DNA from: Mageeibacillus indolicus UPII9-5
GTDB taxonomy: Bacteria > Bacillota > Clostridia > Saccharofermentanales > Fastidiosipilaceae
Assembly (NCBI RefSeq): GCF_000025225.2
Contig: NC_013895.2
Coordinates: forward strand, 1,674,001 to 1,738,000
DNA: 64,000 nucleotides
Reading direction: 5' to 3'
Shown: positions 1-8,840 of the stretch, piece by piece
How positions within the stretch are numbered: position 1 is the first letter of the stretch
Layout: every line of letters begins with the position of its first letter
Notes under the pieces: generated by a model
Seen by the model: the letters and a program-made list of their open reading frames with translations, nothing else
Told to the model about the DNA's origin: nothing
Database searches by the model: none
Position numbers and translations under genes: made by a program

Positions 1-526
1 TACCGACTACCCGAAGCTGGTCACTTGCATGTCCGCCAGCAAAACTTTCAACATGGCCGGTTTGCAGTTCTCCAACATCATCATCCGCGATCCAGTTTTG
101 CGCGAAGCTTTCAAAGAACGTGACAAAAACGTCGGTTTCTACAACCCTCTGTCCATTGTTGCCCACAAAGCCGCCTATGATCAAGGCGATGAATGGCTGT
201 CCCAACTCAAAGCCTATCTGGACGGAAATTTTGCTTTTGTTCAGCAGTTCTTGCAAGCCGAGCTGCCTTTAACTAAATTTTCCATTCCGCAAGCAACTTA
301 TCTGGCCTGGGTGAATTTCAATGCCTATCTGGATGATGTGGAAGATTTGCCGAAATTTTTTGCTTATGAAGCCGGAATTTTATTGGAGGGCGGCGATAAC
401 TTGTTTGTCGGCAATGCCCGAGGCTATGTTCGCCTGAATTTAGCTCTGCCACGGCAAACTCTCGCCATCGCCATGCAGAGGATAAAAGATGGTATACTCA
501 AGCATCAATCCGCCCGGAAGCTATAA
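1..526 (+). CDS. MalY/PatB-type PLP aminotransferase/C-S lyase, 3' part
   Basis: This is the C-terminal part of a fold-type I PLP enzyme of the MalY/PatB (cystathionine beta-lyase-like) group. The frame is open from base 2, so the gene begins before the window; the ATG at 29 is internal. The motif SASKTFNMAGLQ carries the PLP-binding lysine, and the end has the typical EGGDNLFVGNARGYVRLNLA block with the arginine that holds the substrate carboxylate. Family members cleave C-S bonds of cystathionine or cysteine or act as aminotransferases in the cytoplasm; the exact substrate cannot be read here. The fold assignment is firm, the reaction less so. Confidence 0.85.
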   Translation, partial: TDYPKLVTCMSASKTFNMAGLQFSNIIIRDPVLREAFKERDKNVGFYNPLSIVAHKAAYDQGDEWLSQLKAYLDGNFAFVQQFLQAELPLTKFSIPQATYLAWVNFNAYLDDVEDLPKFFAYEAGILLEGGDNLFVGNARGYVRLNLALPRQTLAIAMQRIKDGILKHQSARKL

Positions 527-597
527 GCTATAGTTTTGCGGTCTGCCCAACTCTGCTAGGTGCATGATGCTGGAGCCGAATATAAGAATGCCACGTA

Positions 598-1272
598 TCA
601 CTTCACTACAGCTCTTTGACGAAACGATGTCGGACTCATGTGACAATATCGCCGAAAAGATGCCGAAAAATACGCAAAAGACTGATAGCCGCAACGACAA
701 GATATTTCCTGCACTCCGACATCCGTTGACAGCAAGAGATTCTGCGCCGTGCGCATGCGCTCACGGTAAATAAAATCTTTTATATTTTCCCCCATCGTTT
801 CTTTAAAAATCGACGAAAGATAAGAACGACTCAAGTAAACTTGATCCGCTATTTCCCGTAATGTCAGCGGCCGGTCAATATTCTCGCGTATGTAGTTGAT
901 AACCGTGTTAATTGCTCCTTTATAACGATTGTGGATTGAATTTGCCGCGGCAGCGTAATTATTTATAATCTGCTTGCCGACCAGTAAAAATTCATTCCAA
1001 TTTTCAACCTCATGGAACAAAATTCCGTGGCGATAACACAACTGGTGGAACGAGGCTTCAAACGTATACAGCAAAATATGGTAATGTGCCTGATTCATAG
1101 CATTCAAAAACACTCGAAAAAGTCGAACCTCTTCGCCGCCCCCCTTGATAAACAGGGCTTGTTGCACCATTTTTCGGTATGCTTCTTTTTCTCGTCCCCG
1201 TATAGTAAGCTGGCATATTTCTTGGAATCTATATAAACGTTCATCGGCAACATCGGTCTGTTCATTCGCCAT
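598..1272 (-). CDS. AraC/XylS-family transcriptional regulator
   Basis: A 224-residue protein whose last 100 or so residues form the two helix-turn-helix motifs of the AraC family: PLTLREIADQVYLSRSYLSSIFK and, after it, VQEISCRCGYQSFAYFSASFRR with the family SPTSFR ending. The N-terminal part has no domain I recognise. I chose the ATG at 1272 because an AGGTGA ribosome site lies a few bases upstream; a GTG at 1287 is in frame but lacks one. It is transcribed away from the nitrogenase-like operon and shares a 185-bp intergenic region with it, so it is the likely regulator of that operon. The ligand is unknown. Confidence 0.85.
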   Translation of the reverse strand: MANEQTDVADERLYRFQEICQLTIRGREKEAYRKMVQQALFIKGGGEEVRLFRVFLNAMNQAHYHILLYTFEASFHQLCYRHGILFHEVENWNEFLLVGKQIINNYAAAANSIHNRYKGAINTVINYIRENIDRPLTLREIADQVYLSRSYLSSIFKETMGENIKDFIYRERMRTAQNLLLSTDVGVQEISCRCGYQSFAYFSASFRRYCHMSPTSFRQRAVVK

Positions 1273-1291
1273 AAAATCACCTCGCACGCAT

Positions 1292-1429
1292 TGTTAGCAT
1301 CTGTTAACTACAATTTTAACACACGAAAATCATTTGACTATTCCCCCGCCCAAAATCGTAATAATTTTATATTTAACAAAAAAAGAATGATAACACGACA
1401 AAGTAAACTAATGCTAACATAAAGTTAGC
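1292..1429. promoter_or_regulatory. Divergent control region with GTTAGC/GCTAAC operator-like repeats
   Basis: The region between the AraC gene and the nitrogenase-like operon has TGTTAGCAT at 1292-1300 and its exact reverse complement ATGCTAACA at 1411-1419. Related hexamers lie beside them: GTTAAC at 1303-1308 and GTTAGC at 1424-1429. Each pair sits just upstream of one of the two start codons. A possible plus-strand promoter is TTGACT (1334-1339) with TAATAA (1359-1364), although the 19-bp spacing is long. Paired half-sites flanking divergent promoters fit AraC-type looping control; this is inference. Confidence 0.45.
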
Positions 1430-1457
1430 CAAGGCAAAGGACGGTATTTACTCTGCG

Positions 1458-2291
1458 ATGAAAAGAATTGCAATCTACGGAAAAGGCGGTATCGGTAAAT
1501 CTACCACCTCTTCTAATCTCAGTGCCGCATTGACGGAAAAAGGCCTGCAAGTGATGCAAATCGGGTGCGACCCCAAGGCTGACTCCACCAAAAATTTAAT
1601 GGGTGGGCAGCAAATTCCCACCGTTTTGGATCAGATTTCAGCTAAGGGCAGGTCCATAACACTTGACGATATCGTTTTCAAAAGCAAGACCGGCGTTTTG
1701 TGCGTTGAAGCTGGCGGCCCTGCCCCCGGTGTAGGCTGTGCCGGGCGCGGAATCATTTCCGCTTTCGAAAAACTGGAGGAACTGCACGCCTTTACCGCCT
1801 ATCACCCCGATGTCATCATTTATGATGTTTTGGGCGATGTCGTTTGCGGCGGCTTCGCCATGCCTATTCGCAGCGGTTATGCCCGCGAAGTTTATATCGT
1901 ATCTTCAGGGGAAATGATGAGTCTTTACGCCGCCCACAATATCGCTCGAGCCGTGGCAAATTTCAAGGAGCGTGGTTACGCCGAGTTGAAAGGGCTTATT
2001 CTCAACTCGAAAAACATCGCCGATGAAATCGAGTTGACGCGCCGGGCTTTGCCGGAAATAGGCACGGAAATAACACAGATAATTCCGCGCTCTCCGGAAA
2101 TTCAAACCGCCGAAGCAAAGGGTATGACCGTCTTTGAGGCCTTTGCCCCGGGGACGTCACGTATGCGTGATGTTTATCTTGAACTGGCCAACAAAATCAT
2201 GGTCACTTCGCCCGAAACCGCCGATTCCAGCACTTCACCGATGGCGGGAAAAACAAGCAAGCAAAATTTATTTATAGGAGGACTTATATGA
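1458..2291 (+). CDS. Nitrogenase-like Fe protein (NifH/BchL/CfbC superfamily ATPase)
   Basis: A 277-residue NifH-superfamily ATPase that in known members carries one [4Fe-4S] cluster between two subunits and passes electrons to a component-1 partner using ATP. The P-loop GKGGIGKST is at residues 8-16, the GCDPKADST block at 36-44, and the two cluster ligands are Cys94 (in PGVGCAGRG) and Cys130 (in [10 protein letters not shown]). The Arg97 equivalent of the nitrogenase docking arginine is kept. It is the first gene of an operon and its stop overlaps the next start (ATGA). It is not proof of nitrogen fixation: no nifB, nifE or nifN is present here. The family is certain; the pathway is unknown. 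Confidence 0.93.
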   Translation: MKRIAIYGKGGIGKSTTSSNLSAALTEKGLQVMQIGCDPKADSTKNLMGGQQIPTVLDQISAKGRSITLDDIVFKSKTGVLCVEAGGPAPGVGCAGRGIISAFEKLEELHAFTAYHPDVIIYDVLGDVVCGGFAMPIRSGYAREVYIVSSGEMMSLYAAHNIARAVANFKERGYAELKGLILNSKNIADEIELTRRALPEIGTEITQIIPRSPEIQTAEAKGMTVFEAFAPGTSRMRDVYLELANKIMVTSPETADSSTSPMAGKTSKQNLFIGGLI

Positions 2292-3433
2292 AAGTTTTAC
2301 GCTCACTTTGTGCCGTCACCGCACTGGCACTTTGTCTCGCCGGTTGTCAAACCGGTAACACTCCGTCACAGGGATCAGCTGCCGCTTCAACGCCGGGAAC
2401 AACCAAGTCGGAAACCGGTACAGCATCTTCTACGGCTGCCGCCGGTGCCACCGGTGCCGCCGCTACCGCCGATACGGCCGGGAAAAGTGCAACCGTCGAC
2501 CTGAACGAGCTTACCATCCGCAGCAATCTCGACAAAACCGGTAAATTCGTTATCAACTATCCTGAAGCAGTGTGGAAGAAACACGGCAAAGCTTTGGAAC
2601 TTAAGGCCTATCCTAAAAAGATTGTCAATCTGTCCACCTCTTCCTTATTCTTGATGTCCAAATTAAAAGTAGATTTGATCGGCGTCTCCCGCACTGTAAA
2701 AAACACTCGTGCCGCTGAATATTACAAAAACGTTAAAACAATTGATTCCGGCATGCGCAGTGTCGATACCGAAGCTGTTATTGCCATGGAACCGGATCTG
2801 GTAATCATGAGCGGCGGCATGAAAGAAAAATTCGGCAGCCAAATTGAAAAGTTGAACATTCCCGTCTATTACACCAGTGAAGGCCCGATTGTGAATTTGG
2901 CCGTCAATCAGGCGGAAACCGAGTGTCTGGCCGAAGCTTTCGGCGGCAGCCAAGCCAAAGAGGATGTAACGGCCATATATGCAGCCATGCGCAAATCAGC
3001 TGAGGCCTATGCCAAGGAACACGCCGCCAAAAGTGCAATGGTTATCTTCGGGCCCGGCGGTAAAGGCGTTATGGTTGCCACCTCAACCAGTTTCTTCGGA
3101 CAACAATTAAAACTGCTCGGCTTTGAAAATGCCGCCGATCCGATCAATGCCAAGGGCTCCGGAGTTCTACCGTCAAGCTTGGAAGTATTGGCTAAGCAAA
3201 ATCCGGCCGTCATTTTCCTCATTGCTCCGCCCACCGGCTATGATCCCCAAACCTTGCTCGATGCTTTTAACGACGCCAAGGCCAAAGATCCCAAAATTTA
3301 TGAAGCCATTCAGGCCGTTAAGGATAACAAAATCATCGCTCTCCCCGGCAACTACACCACCAGCAAAGGGTTGGAAGTAGTCCCCGATTTTGTAAAATTA
3401 ATTGATTTGCTAAACGAAAAATTAGGTAAATAG
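2288..3433 (+). CDS. ABC transporter substrate-binding lipoprotein (FecB/BtuF type)
   Basis: A 381-residue lipoprotein with a signal peptide ending in the lipobox LAGC (Cys20), then a Ser/Thr/Ala-rich linker to about residue 75. The mature part has the pattern of class III binding proteins for iron-siderophore, heme or corrinoid complexes: [33 protein letters not shown], and a late [11 protein letters not shown] strand. A GGAGG ribosome site precedes the ATG, which overlaps the stop of the Fe-protein gene, so the two are translationally linked. It should capture the substrate at the outer face of the membrane for the permease and ATPase downstream. The ligand cannot be named from sequence. 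Confidence 0.88.
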   Translation: MKVLRSLCAVTALALCLAGCQTGNTPSQGSAAASTPGTTKSETGTASSTAAAGATGAAATADTAGKSATVDLNELTIRSNLDKTGKFVINYPEAVWKKHGKALELKAYPKKIVNLSTSSLFLMSKLKVDLIGVSRTVKNTRAAEYYKNVKTIDSGMRSVDTEAVIAMEPDLVIMSGGMKEKFGSQIEKLNIPVYYTSEGPIVNLAVNQAETECLAEAFGGSQAKEDVTAIYAAMRKSAEAYAKEHAAKSAMVIFGPGGKGVMVATSTSFFGQQLKLLGFENAADPINAKGSGVLPSSLEVLAKQNPAVIFLIAPPTGYDPQTLLDAFNDAKAKDPKIYEAIQAVKDNKIIALPGNYTTSKGLEVVPDFVKLIDLLNEKLGK

Positions 3434-3447
3434 GGAAACGGTAAACA

Positions 3448-4494
3448 ATGCAAGGGCAAACATCACAGCGACAACCACCGCAACAGCGAAAAGCCGTGCG
3501 CAAGCTTACCCTTTGGGGCCTGGCAGGAGTTCTTATTCTCCTGCTAGGGCTCTTTTCCCTCATTTCCCTTCGCATAGGCAGTGCCGGTTACAGCCTGCGG
3601 GAAATCGTCGAAGCAATTTTCGGCGAAGGCTCACCTACCGTACGGAATATTTTGATTTATTTACGTCTGCCGCGAGTAATTGTCGCCATCATTGTAGGTG
3701 CCTGTCTGGCAACGGCTGGGGCTCTTTTACAGGCGGTTATGCGCAATCCGCTGGCGGATCCCGGCATAATCGGGGTTTCAGCGGGGGCCGGTACCGCAGC
3801 TACAGCTATAATGTTACTCTGGCCGAACGTATCCACTTCTGTTCCGCTGTTCGCTTTTTGCGGCTCACTTTTGACCTGCGGACTGATATACATAATGGCC
3901 TATGACGGCACAATGAATCCGGTGCGGATAGTTCTGGCCGGGATCGCCATAAACACGGTTCTGGGCGGATTTAACGCTTTGCTACAAATTATGTACAGTG
4001 ACAGTCTGTCCGGTGTATTGGCCTTTCTTAATGGTTCGATCGCTGCCTCCACCTGGTCTGCTGTTCGACTGATCCTGGCCTACGGAGTGCCTTGTCTGGC
4101 CTTGAGCTTTCTCACCATTCGTGGAGCCAACGCCCTGCAGCTTGGGGATGAAATGGCCGTCAATCTCGGGTTCAACGTCACCCTGACCAGAATTTTAATC
4201 TCCGCTTTGGCCGCTTTCCTGTCGGCCTCTACTGTAGCCACGGTCGGCATCATCGGGTTCATCGGCCTGGTCGTACCTCATATTGGGCGTATCATCATCG
4301 GCTCTGATTACCGGCGTCTGCTGCCAATCTCGATGCTGATGGGCGGCTTGATCGCTTTGGTTGCCGACACGGTCGGACGAGTGCTGATTGAAGGTATGGA
4401 ATTGCCACTGGGCATAGTCATGGCCGTAGCCGGGGGGCCGTTTTTCCTATATTTGTTGCGTTCTCACAGTCATGGTAAGATTTGCCGCAAATAG
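3448..4494 (+). CDS. FecCD-family ABC transporter permease
   Basis: A 348-residue polytopic membrane protein of the FecCD/BtuC family, the usual length for a ten-helix permease. Family signatures include LRLPRVIVAIIVGACLATAG near residue 75, MRNPLADPGIIGVSAGAG shortly after, and the ATPase-coupling end VGIIGFIGLVVPHIGR. It lies 14 bp behind the binding-protein gene and 17 bp before the ATPase start, so the three form one importer for an iron-chelate, heme or corrinoid-like compound. Its place between the nitrogenase-like genes suggests that the imported compound is a substrate or cofactor of the reductase. Confidence 0.92.
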   Translation: MQGQTSQRQPPQQRKAVRKLTLWGLAGVLILLLGLFSLISLRIGSAGYSLREIVEAIFGEGSPTVRNILIYLRLPRVIVAIIVGACLATAGALLQAVMRNPLADPGIIGVSAGAGTAATAIMLLWPNVSTSVPLFAFCGSLLTCGLIYIMAYDGTMNPVRIVLAGIAINTVLGGFNALLQIMYSDSLSGVLAFLNGSIAASTWSAVRLILAYGVPCLALSFLTIRGANALQLGDEMAVNLGFNVTLTRILISALAAFLSASTVATVGIIGFIGLVVPHIGRIIIGSDYRRLLPISMLMGGLIALVADTVGRVLIEGMELPLGIVMAVAGGPFFLYLLRSHSHGKICRK

Positions 4495-4511
4495 AGAAAA
4501 CAGAGGAAATT

Positions 4512-5339
4512 ATGGAAATAAGAATCAATCATTTAAATGTCGGTTATGGCCAGCGAAAAATCATCAATAATTTTTCCGCCACTTTACGCGAAAAAGAAAT
4601 TCTTTGTCTAATCGGCCCCAACGGCTCAGGTAAATCAACTCTTTTAAAAGCTTTGATCGGGATCTTACCCTATCAATCCGGGGAAATTTTTTTAGACGGG
4701 CGCGAATTGCAAACTTGCAAGCCGAAAGAGGTGTCGCAAAAGATTGCTCTTTTACCGCAGATACATCATGCTCCCGGCGATTTTACCGTGCGTGAGCTGG
4801 TAAGCTATGGGCGGATGCCGCATCAAAAAATGTTCCGTCCGGACAGCAGCTCCGACCATGATATCGTCACTCACGCTATGGAACGTACGCGTACTCTAGT
4901 TTTTGCTGATCGGCACATCAAAGAGTTGTCAGGAGGCGAATTGCAAAGGGTATGGTTGGCTTGTTCATTGGCACAACAGCCGCGAATTTTGTTTTTGGAT
5001 GAGCCGACCACCTATTTGGATATTTGTCATCAGCTGGAAATGATTGAGTTGGTGCAAAAGCTTTGCTACGAAGACGGCTTGGGTGTCGTCTTGGTTTTGC
5101 ACGATCTGAGTCAAGCTCTCGATATGAGTGATCGAGTTATCGTGTTACGCAACGGGGAAAAATACGCCGAAGGGCCGCCGGATGAGGTTATTGAACCGGA
5201 AATGTTGCGTGAAGTATACGGAGTCGGGTGTCGGCTGGTGCCGGTACAAGATCGTCGCCGGCCGGTGATTTCTTTCGATCGGGTCTGCCGCCTTGTCGCG
5301 GAGCAGCAAAATCAAGCGGAAACAACATTATTAAAATAA
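4512..5339 (+). CDS. ABC transporter ATP-binding protein (FecE/BtuD type)
   Basis: The ATPase of the importer, 275 residues. It has Walker A GPNGSGKST (residues 35-43), signature LSGGELQRVWLA, Walker B ILFLDEPTTYLDI and the switch histidine in LVLHDLSQALD. I chose the ATG at 4512, preceded by GAGGAAAT, over an in-frame TTG at 4482 that overlaps the permease gene. The C-terminal 60 residues (VYGVGCRLVPV and after) match the regulatory tail common in iron-chelate ATPases. It works at the inner face of the membrane with the permease above. Confidence 0.93.
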   Translation: MEIRINHLNVGYGQRKIINNFSATLREKEILCLIGPNGSGKSTLLKALIGILPYQSGEIFLDGRELQTCKPKEVSQKIALLPQIHHAPGDFTVRELVSYGRMPHQKMFRPDSSSDHDIVTHAMERTRTLVFADRHIKELSGGELQRVWLACSLAQQPRILFLDEPTTYLDICHQLEMIELVQKLCYEDGLGVVLVLHDLSQALDMSDRVIVLRNGEKYAEGPPDEVIEPEMLREVYGVGCRLVPVQDRRRPVISFDRVCRLVAEQQNQAETTLLK

Positions 5340-5370
5340 ATTTGTATACCATATATACGAAGGAGAACTT

Positions 5371-6750
5371 ATGTCTACTTTTTCAGCCTCGCCATCGCTT
5401 CAACCACGGTGTCAAAGCCCTTCCGGCTTGAGCCGTCCCGAAAATAGTCCGCCGATCAAGCGACTCGCCCAGGTCAAATCTCTTGAAGATATCCAACCGC
5501 TTTCTCACGCCGTCTTTCCCGGTAGTCACTGTCCGCTGTTCGGCTCTTTAATGCTTATTAGACGCATCCGCAATGCCTCTTGTCTGGTTGTCGGGACGGA
5601 TGAATGTACTTATTATGCAAAGTCGTCCGCCATGGCAGGAGGAGATTTCGGGACGTTGGCCGAACGCTGCTATTCCCTCGTCCTACAGCCTACAGATATC
5701 AGTTTCGGCAGCGGTGACAAACTAAACGCCGCCATAGAAGAAATTACCGCCCAAGGAAGGCCCGAGCTGCTATTTGTAATTACCACCTGTGTGGTCGAGT
5801 TGATCGGAGACGACTTTGACAGCTTGTGCGCTCGCGCCGCCGCCAGACTGAATATCGCCGTCACCGTCATCCACACCGAGCATTACCGCTCCGAAAATCA
5901 CCTTGCCGGAATGGAAGCTGCCCTTACCGCTTGCCTACCTGTCATGCGCGAGCAGCCGCCGCAGTTAGCCGTCAATATTTTAGGGCCACGACATGATAAC
6001 TTTGCCCAGAGCGAATTGGCCGAATGCCTGAACACGATCGGTCTGCCGATTAACTTAGTTCTCCCCTCCGATTGCGATATTTCCGATCTCGTCAAAGCTC
6101 CGGCGGCACGGCTGAATCTAGTAACAGACCGGATCGGACTTCCCTTAGCCCAAGCGATGTTAGACCGTTTCAGCTTACCATACATATATTTTGACCGCTT
6201 TGTCACCCCACGCACAATTGAAAATGCCTACCTAGATTTGTTTGATAAAATTTTAAAACCGGAAACCAGGCAGAGAATGGAGGAATGGTTAAACAGCAAA
6301 AAAACCGCTGCCCGGCGCATCGCCGAACGTGTAACACCGAAGCTCCAAGGATATTCATACATTTACGGCAATACGCCTCTGCCGCAACTGGAATTGAACG
6401 CCTACCTTACCGAGCTCGGGCTTCAGCCCAAACTCATTCAACTTTCTCAATGGACAACGGCAGATGACACCGCCGTGAATCGCATTTTGGCCAAATATAA
6501 TCCCTATGTGACTCGCAACGCCAACATCGCCCCACTACGAGACATGTATGATATTTTGCGCCCCGAATTTTACTTCGGCCACGAATATTTTGAACGTCTG
6601 CTGAAAAAAGGTATAGTCCAACGCGCCATGGACAGGCTGGGGCAAGCCTACGGATTCCAACTAAATACTCAACTTCTTTTATTTCTGGAAGAAAGCATTG
6701 AAATGTACCAATCATTAGTGGTGAAAGGAGCACAAAATGTCGCTGACTAA
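5371..6750 (+). CDS. Nitrogenase-like component-1 subunit, NifD-like
   Basis: A 459-residue member of the oxidoreductase/nitrogenase component-1 superfamily. Three cysteines fall at the places of the nitrogenase alpha-subunit P-cluster ligands: Cys54 (GSHCPLFG), Cys79 (GTDECTYY) and Cys140 (ITTCVVELIGDD). I see no clear equivalent of the FeMo-cofactor ligands Cys275 or His442, so the active site differs from nitrogenase. It has a good GAAGGAGA ribosome site and overlaps the next gene by 14 bp, which suggests a hetero-oligomer with that product. The Fe protein at the head of the operon should be its reductant. Substrate unknown; in relatives this fold reduces tetrapyrroles or C-S bonds. Confidence 0.88.
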   Translation: MSTFSASPSLQPRCQSPSGLSRPENSPPIKRLAQVKSLEDIQPLSHAVFPGSHCPLFGSLMLIRRIRNASCLVVGTDECTYYAKSSAMAGGDFGTLAERCYSLVLQPTDISFGSGDKLNAAIEEITAQGRPELLFVITTCVVELIGDDFDSLCARAAARLNIAVTVIHTEHYRSENHLAGMEAALTACLPVMREQPPQLAVNILGPRHDNFAQSELAECLNTIGLPINLVLPSDCDISDLVKAPAARLNLVTDRIGLPLAQAMLDRFSLPYIYFDRFVTPRTIENAYLDLFDKILKPETRQRMEEWLNSKKTAARRIAERVTPKLQGYSYIYGNTPLPQLELNAYLTELGLQPKLIQLSQWTTADDTAVNRILAKYNPYVTRNANIAPLRDMYDILRPEFYFGHEYFERLLKKGIVQRAMDRLGQAYGFQLNTQLLLFLEESIEMYQSLVVKGAQNVAD

Positions 6751-8014
6751 GCTTTTGCCGACGCCGTCAGACCGTATGGGTTTATTGTGGAATCTTCTGG
6801 CTTTGTCGGATGCCTGTATTTTAGAATACGGACCGGCCGGCACGACGCATTACGGGCTCGGACTGATCGGTGATTTGGATCTCAAAACCGACAACCGCTA
6901 TTTTGTCAGCCACATGACGGAAACGGATGTCGTCATGGGGAATAGTAAAAACTTGGAAAAAGCAGTCCGGGAAATTGATCTGACTTACAAGCCTAAGCAT
7001 ATTTTTGTCGTCGGATCTTCAGTTTCTACGACCATTGGGGCGGATTTGAACGGAATTTGTCATTACTTACAAAGAGATGTGCAAGCTCGTCTCCATGTTC
7101 ACAACACCGGCGGTTTCGGCGGCAATTATCGGGTAGGAACCGAAGCCGTTTATCGTCTTCTGGCTGATCTGGTCGAAGAAATCCCACTAAACAGCCCTCC
7201 AGTAACGACCGGTACAAATCTGACGGCCGGCTTATCCAGCATTGCCGCTGACGCCGTTCCAATTTCTGCTACGCCGCCAGAGCACAAACTTACCTACAAC
7301 TTGCTCGGCTTTTCACCTGATCATTTTCGTAGCCTTTCCGATTTGTTTGAGGTGCAACGGCTGCTCAAGGAAGGCCTCAATTTGGAGCCGGCTTCATCGT
7401 TCACGATCAACGGAGCTATAGATAAATTGCCGATGGCAGCGAGCGCCGACATTTCACTCGTACTGCGGCCGGAAGCCCTTCCCTTGGCGCAAGCCCTGCA
7501 AGCCCGTTTTAATATACCTTATTTGGAGCCAAACTTTTACGGCTACCATCCCTGTCTGACCGCCTTGCGGGCAATCGCCACTCAGTTGGGCATCACGGTA
7601 AATGCCTCAGTCGAAAACCATTTAAATGCGCGAATCAAACGATGTGCCATGTTGCCCTATATTCTGCGCCGTGCGACTGCACCAGTTCTTTTGTACAGTG
7701 TCGCCCACGCTGAAGTGAACACCAGCCTTGCCGCCGCCTTGGAGCCGTTAGGTCTGCACTTTACGGCTCAGCTCGAACCGACCGCGCCGGAAGCCGAACG
7801 TCTGGCAGCAATCGCCACCTGGTCAAACGGCCTCATCTTCGCTGATCAGGAAAGCCTTGATCTGGCAGCTGCAAGTAACAGCAAAGTTTTAATAAGTTTT
7901 CCGTGGTACAGTACGCAAGTTTTGGCAACACACCTGCCTTTTATGGGCAGCCGCGGCATGGACTTTATTTTGGAACAGGTTTACGCTTACTTAATCAAAG
8001 AGCGCATTATGTAG
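6737..8014 (+). CDS. Nitrogenase-like component-1 subunit, NifK/NifE-like partner
   Basis: A 425-residue second component-1 subunit. The N-terminal block GLLWNLLALSDACILEYGPAGTTHYG lines up with the start of NifK/NifE-type subunits, but all three P-cluster cysteine positions are changed (about Ser11, Thr36 and a Ser in VGSSVSTTIGADL). One nearby cysteine, Cys27, remains. With three cysteines on the partner, this resembles the 3+1 ligation of the [4Fe-4S] cluster in dark-operative protochlorophyllide reductase, where the fourth ligand comes from the other subunit. The start has AAAGGAG upstream and overlaps the preceding gene. Function beyond ATP-dependent reduction is not readable. Confidence 0.85.
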   Translation: MSLTKLLPTPSDRMGLLWNLLALSDACILEYGPAGTTHYGLGLIGDLDLKTDNRYFVSHMTETDVVMGNSKNLEKAVREIDLTYKPKHIFVVGSSVSTTIGADLNGICHYLQRDVQARLHVHNTGGFGGNYRVGTEAVYRLLADLVEEIPLNSPPVTTGTNLTAGLSSIAADAVPISATPPEHKLTYNLLGFSPDHFRSLSDLFEVQRLLKEGLNLEPASSFTINGAIDKLPMAASADISLVLRPEALPLAQALQARFNIPYLEPNFYGYHPCLTALRAIATQLGITVNASVENHLNARIKRCAMLPYILRRATAPVLLYSVAHAEVNTSLAAALEPLGLHFTAQLEPTAPEAERLAAIATWSNGLIFADQESLDLAAASNSKVLISFPWYSTQVLATHLPFMGSRGMDFILEQVYAYLIKERIM

Positions 8015-8076
8015 AAGCGAAATAATATAATTTTTGCTTTCAAAAGCTTAAAAAGCTTAACTTTAGGAGGTTATAT

Positions 8077-8679
8077 ATGAAAATCGACATTATCTATCAC
8101 TCACTAACCGGCTGCACAAAAAAAGTGGCCCAAGCTATATACGACGGACTAGACAGCCTTAAACAATGGCCTGATATACCGGTAGCCGAAAAACGCTTGC
8201 TGGATTTTAAACAAAAACCGGAGTGTGCGGCAGCTGATTACGTCGCCCTAGGCTACTATGTTACGCAGGGTTCAATGGACGAACAGTTCCAGGCTTGGTT
8301 ACCGCATTTAGCCGGCAAACGTGTATTCGTTTTTTGTACACTCGCTTATTTCGCTGATTCTGAGCACGCTTTCACGGCAATTCGCAATGGCGTAAACCTG
8401 GTCAAGGCGGCCGGAGCTGAGGTCATCGGCAGTTACGTTTGCAACGGTGCGTTGGACCCGCAAATGATTGAAAAGTTTAAGCGGGCAGCAAAAACCATGG
8501 GCGATGGGGCTGTAGCACGCGAACACGCCTACACGCCGGAAAAGGGGCTGCGCTATGAACTGTTCAAAAGTCACCCGACAGCGGCGGAATGCGCCCTCGC
8601 CTCGGAAAGATTTAATGAACGCCTGGTTTTGTCCGAGCGTGTTGCTCACCTCGCAGCTCCGGGATCTCATTTGCAATAA
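8077..8679 (+). CDS. Flavodoxin-like protein
   Basis: A 200-residue flavodoxin-fold protein. The N-terminal strand KIDIIYHSLTGCTKKVAQAI carries the phosphate-binding loop SLTGCT, and later strands YVALGYYVTQGSMD and RVFVFCTLAYFADSEHA fit the FMN-binding loops. A GGAGG ribosome site is placed well. It is the last gene of the nitrogenase-like operon, 62 bp after the component-1 gene and before a terminator, so it is the likely electron donor to the Fe protein, the role flavodoxins play for nitrogenase. The C-terminal 60 residues have extra cysteine and charged residues that I cannot assign. Confidence 0.82.
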   Translation: MKIDIIYHSLTGCTKKVAQAIYDGLDSLKQWPDIPVAEKRLLDFKQKPECAAADYVALGYYVTQGSMDEQFQAWLPHLAGKRVFVFCTLAYFADSEHAFTAIRNGVNLVKAAGAEVIGSYVCNGALDPQMIEKFKRAAKTMGDGAVAREHAYTPEKGLRYELFKSHPTAAECALASERFNERLVLSERVAHLAAPGSHLQ

Positions 8680-8753
8680 TGCCTGAGCAGCACGTCCTAC
8701 CGCGCCGTATCGGCATACCGCCATCCGCTCATTGCACCGACCATAAAGAACTG

Positions 8754-8785
8754 AAGTCTGCTCCCCATCGAGCAGACTTTTTTGT
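8754..8785 (+). terminator. Rho-independent terminator of the nitrogenase-like operon
   Basis: A perfect 10-bp stem (AAGTCTGCTC at 8754-8763 with GAGCAGACTT at 8770-8779), a six-base loop and a run of T follow the flavodoxin-like gene. Confidence 0.9.
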
Positions 8786-8840
8786 CGCCGCCGGCCGCCT
8801 ACGCCTGCGTCCGGCATTCACTTCTTAGATTTCATCTCAT

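Noticed and set aside
564-773. 69-codon plus-strand frame
   Set aside because: Overlaps the end of the AraC gene on the opposite strand, has no ribosome site and no recognisable sequence.
1458-8014. True nitrogen-fixing nitrogenase
   Set aside because: One subunit lacks all P-cluster cysteines, I see no FeMo-cofactor ligands, and no cofactor-assembly genes (nifB, nifE, nifN) are near.
8308-8817. 169-codon minus-strand frame
   Set aside because: Antisense to the flavodoxin-like gene and running through its terminator; no protein family pattern.
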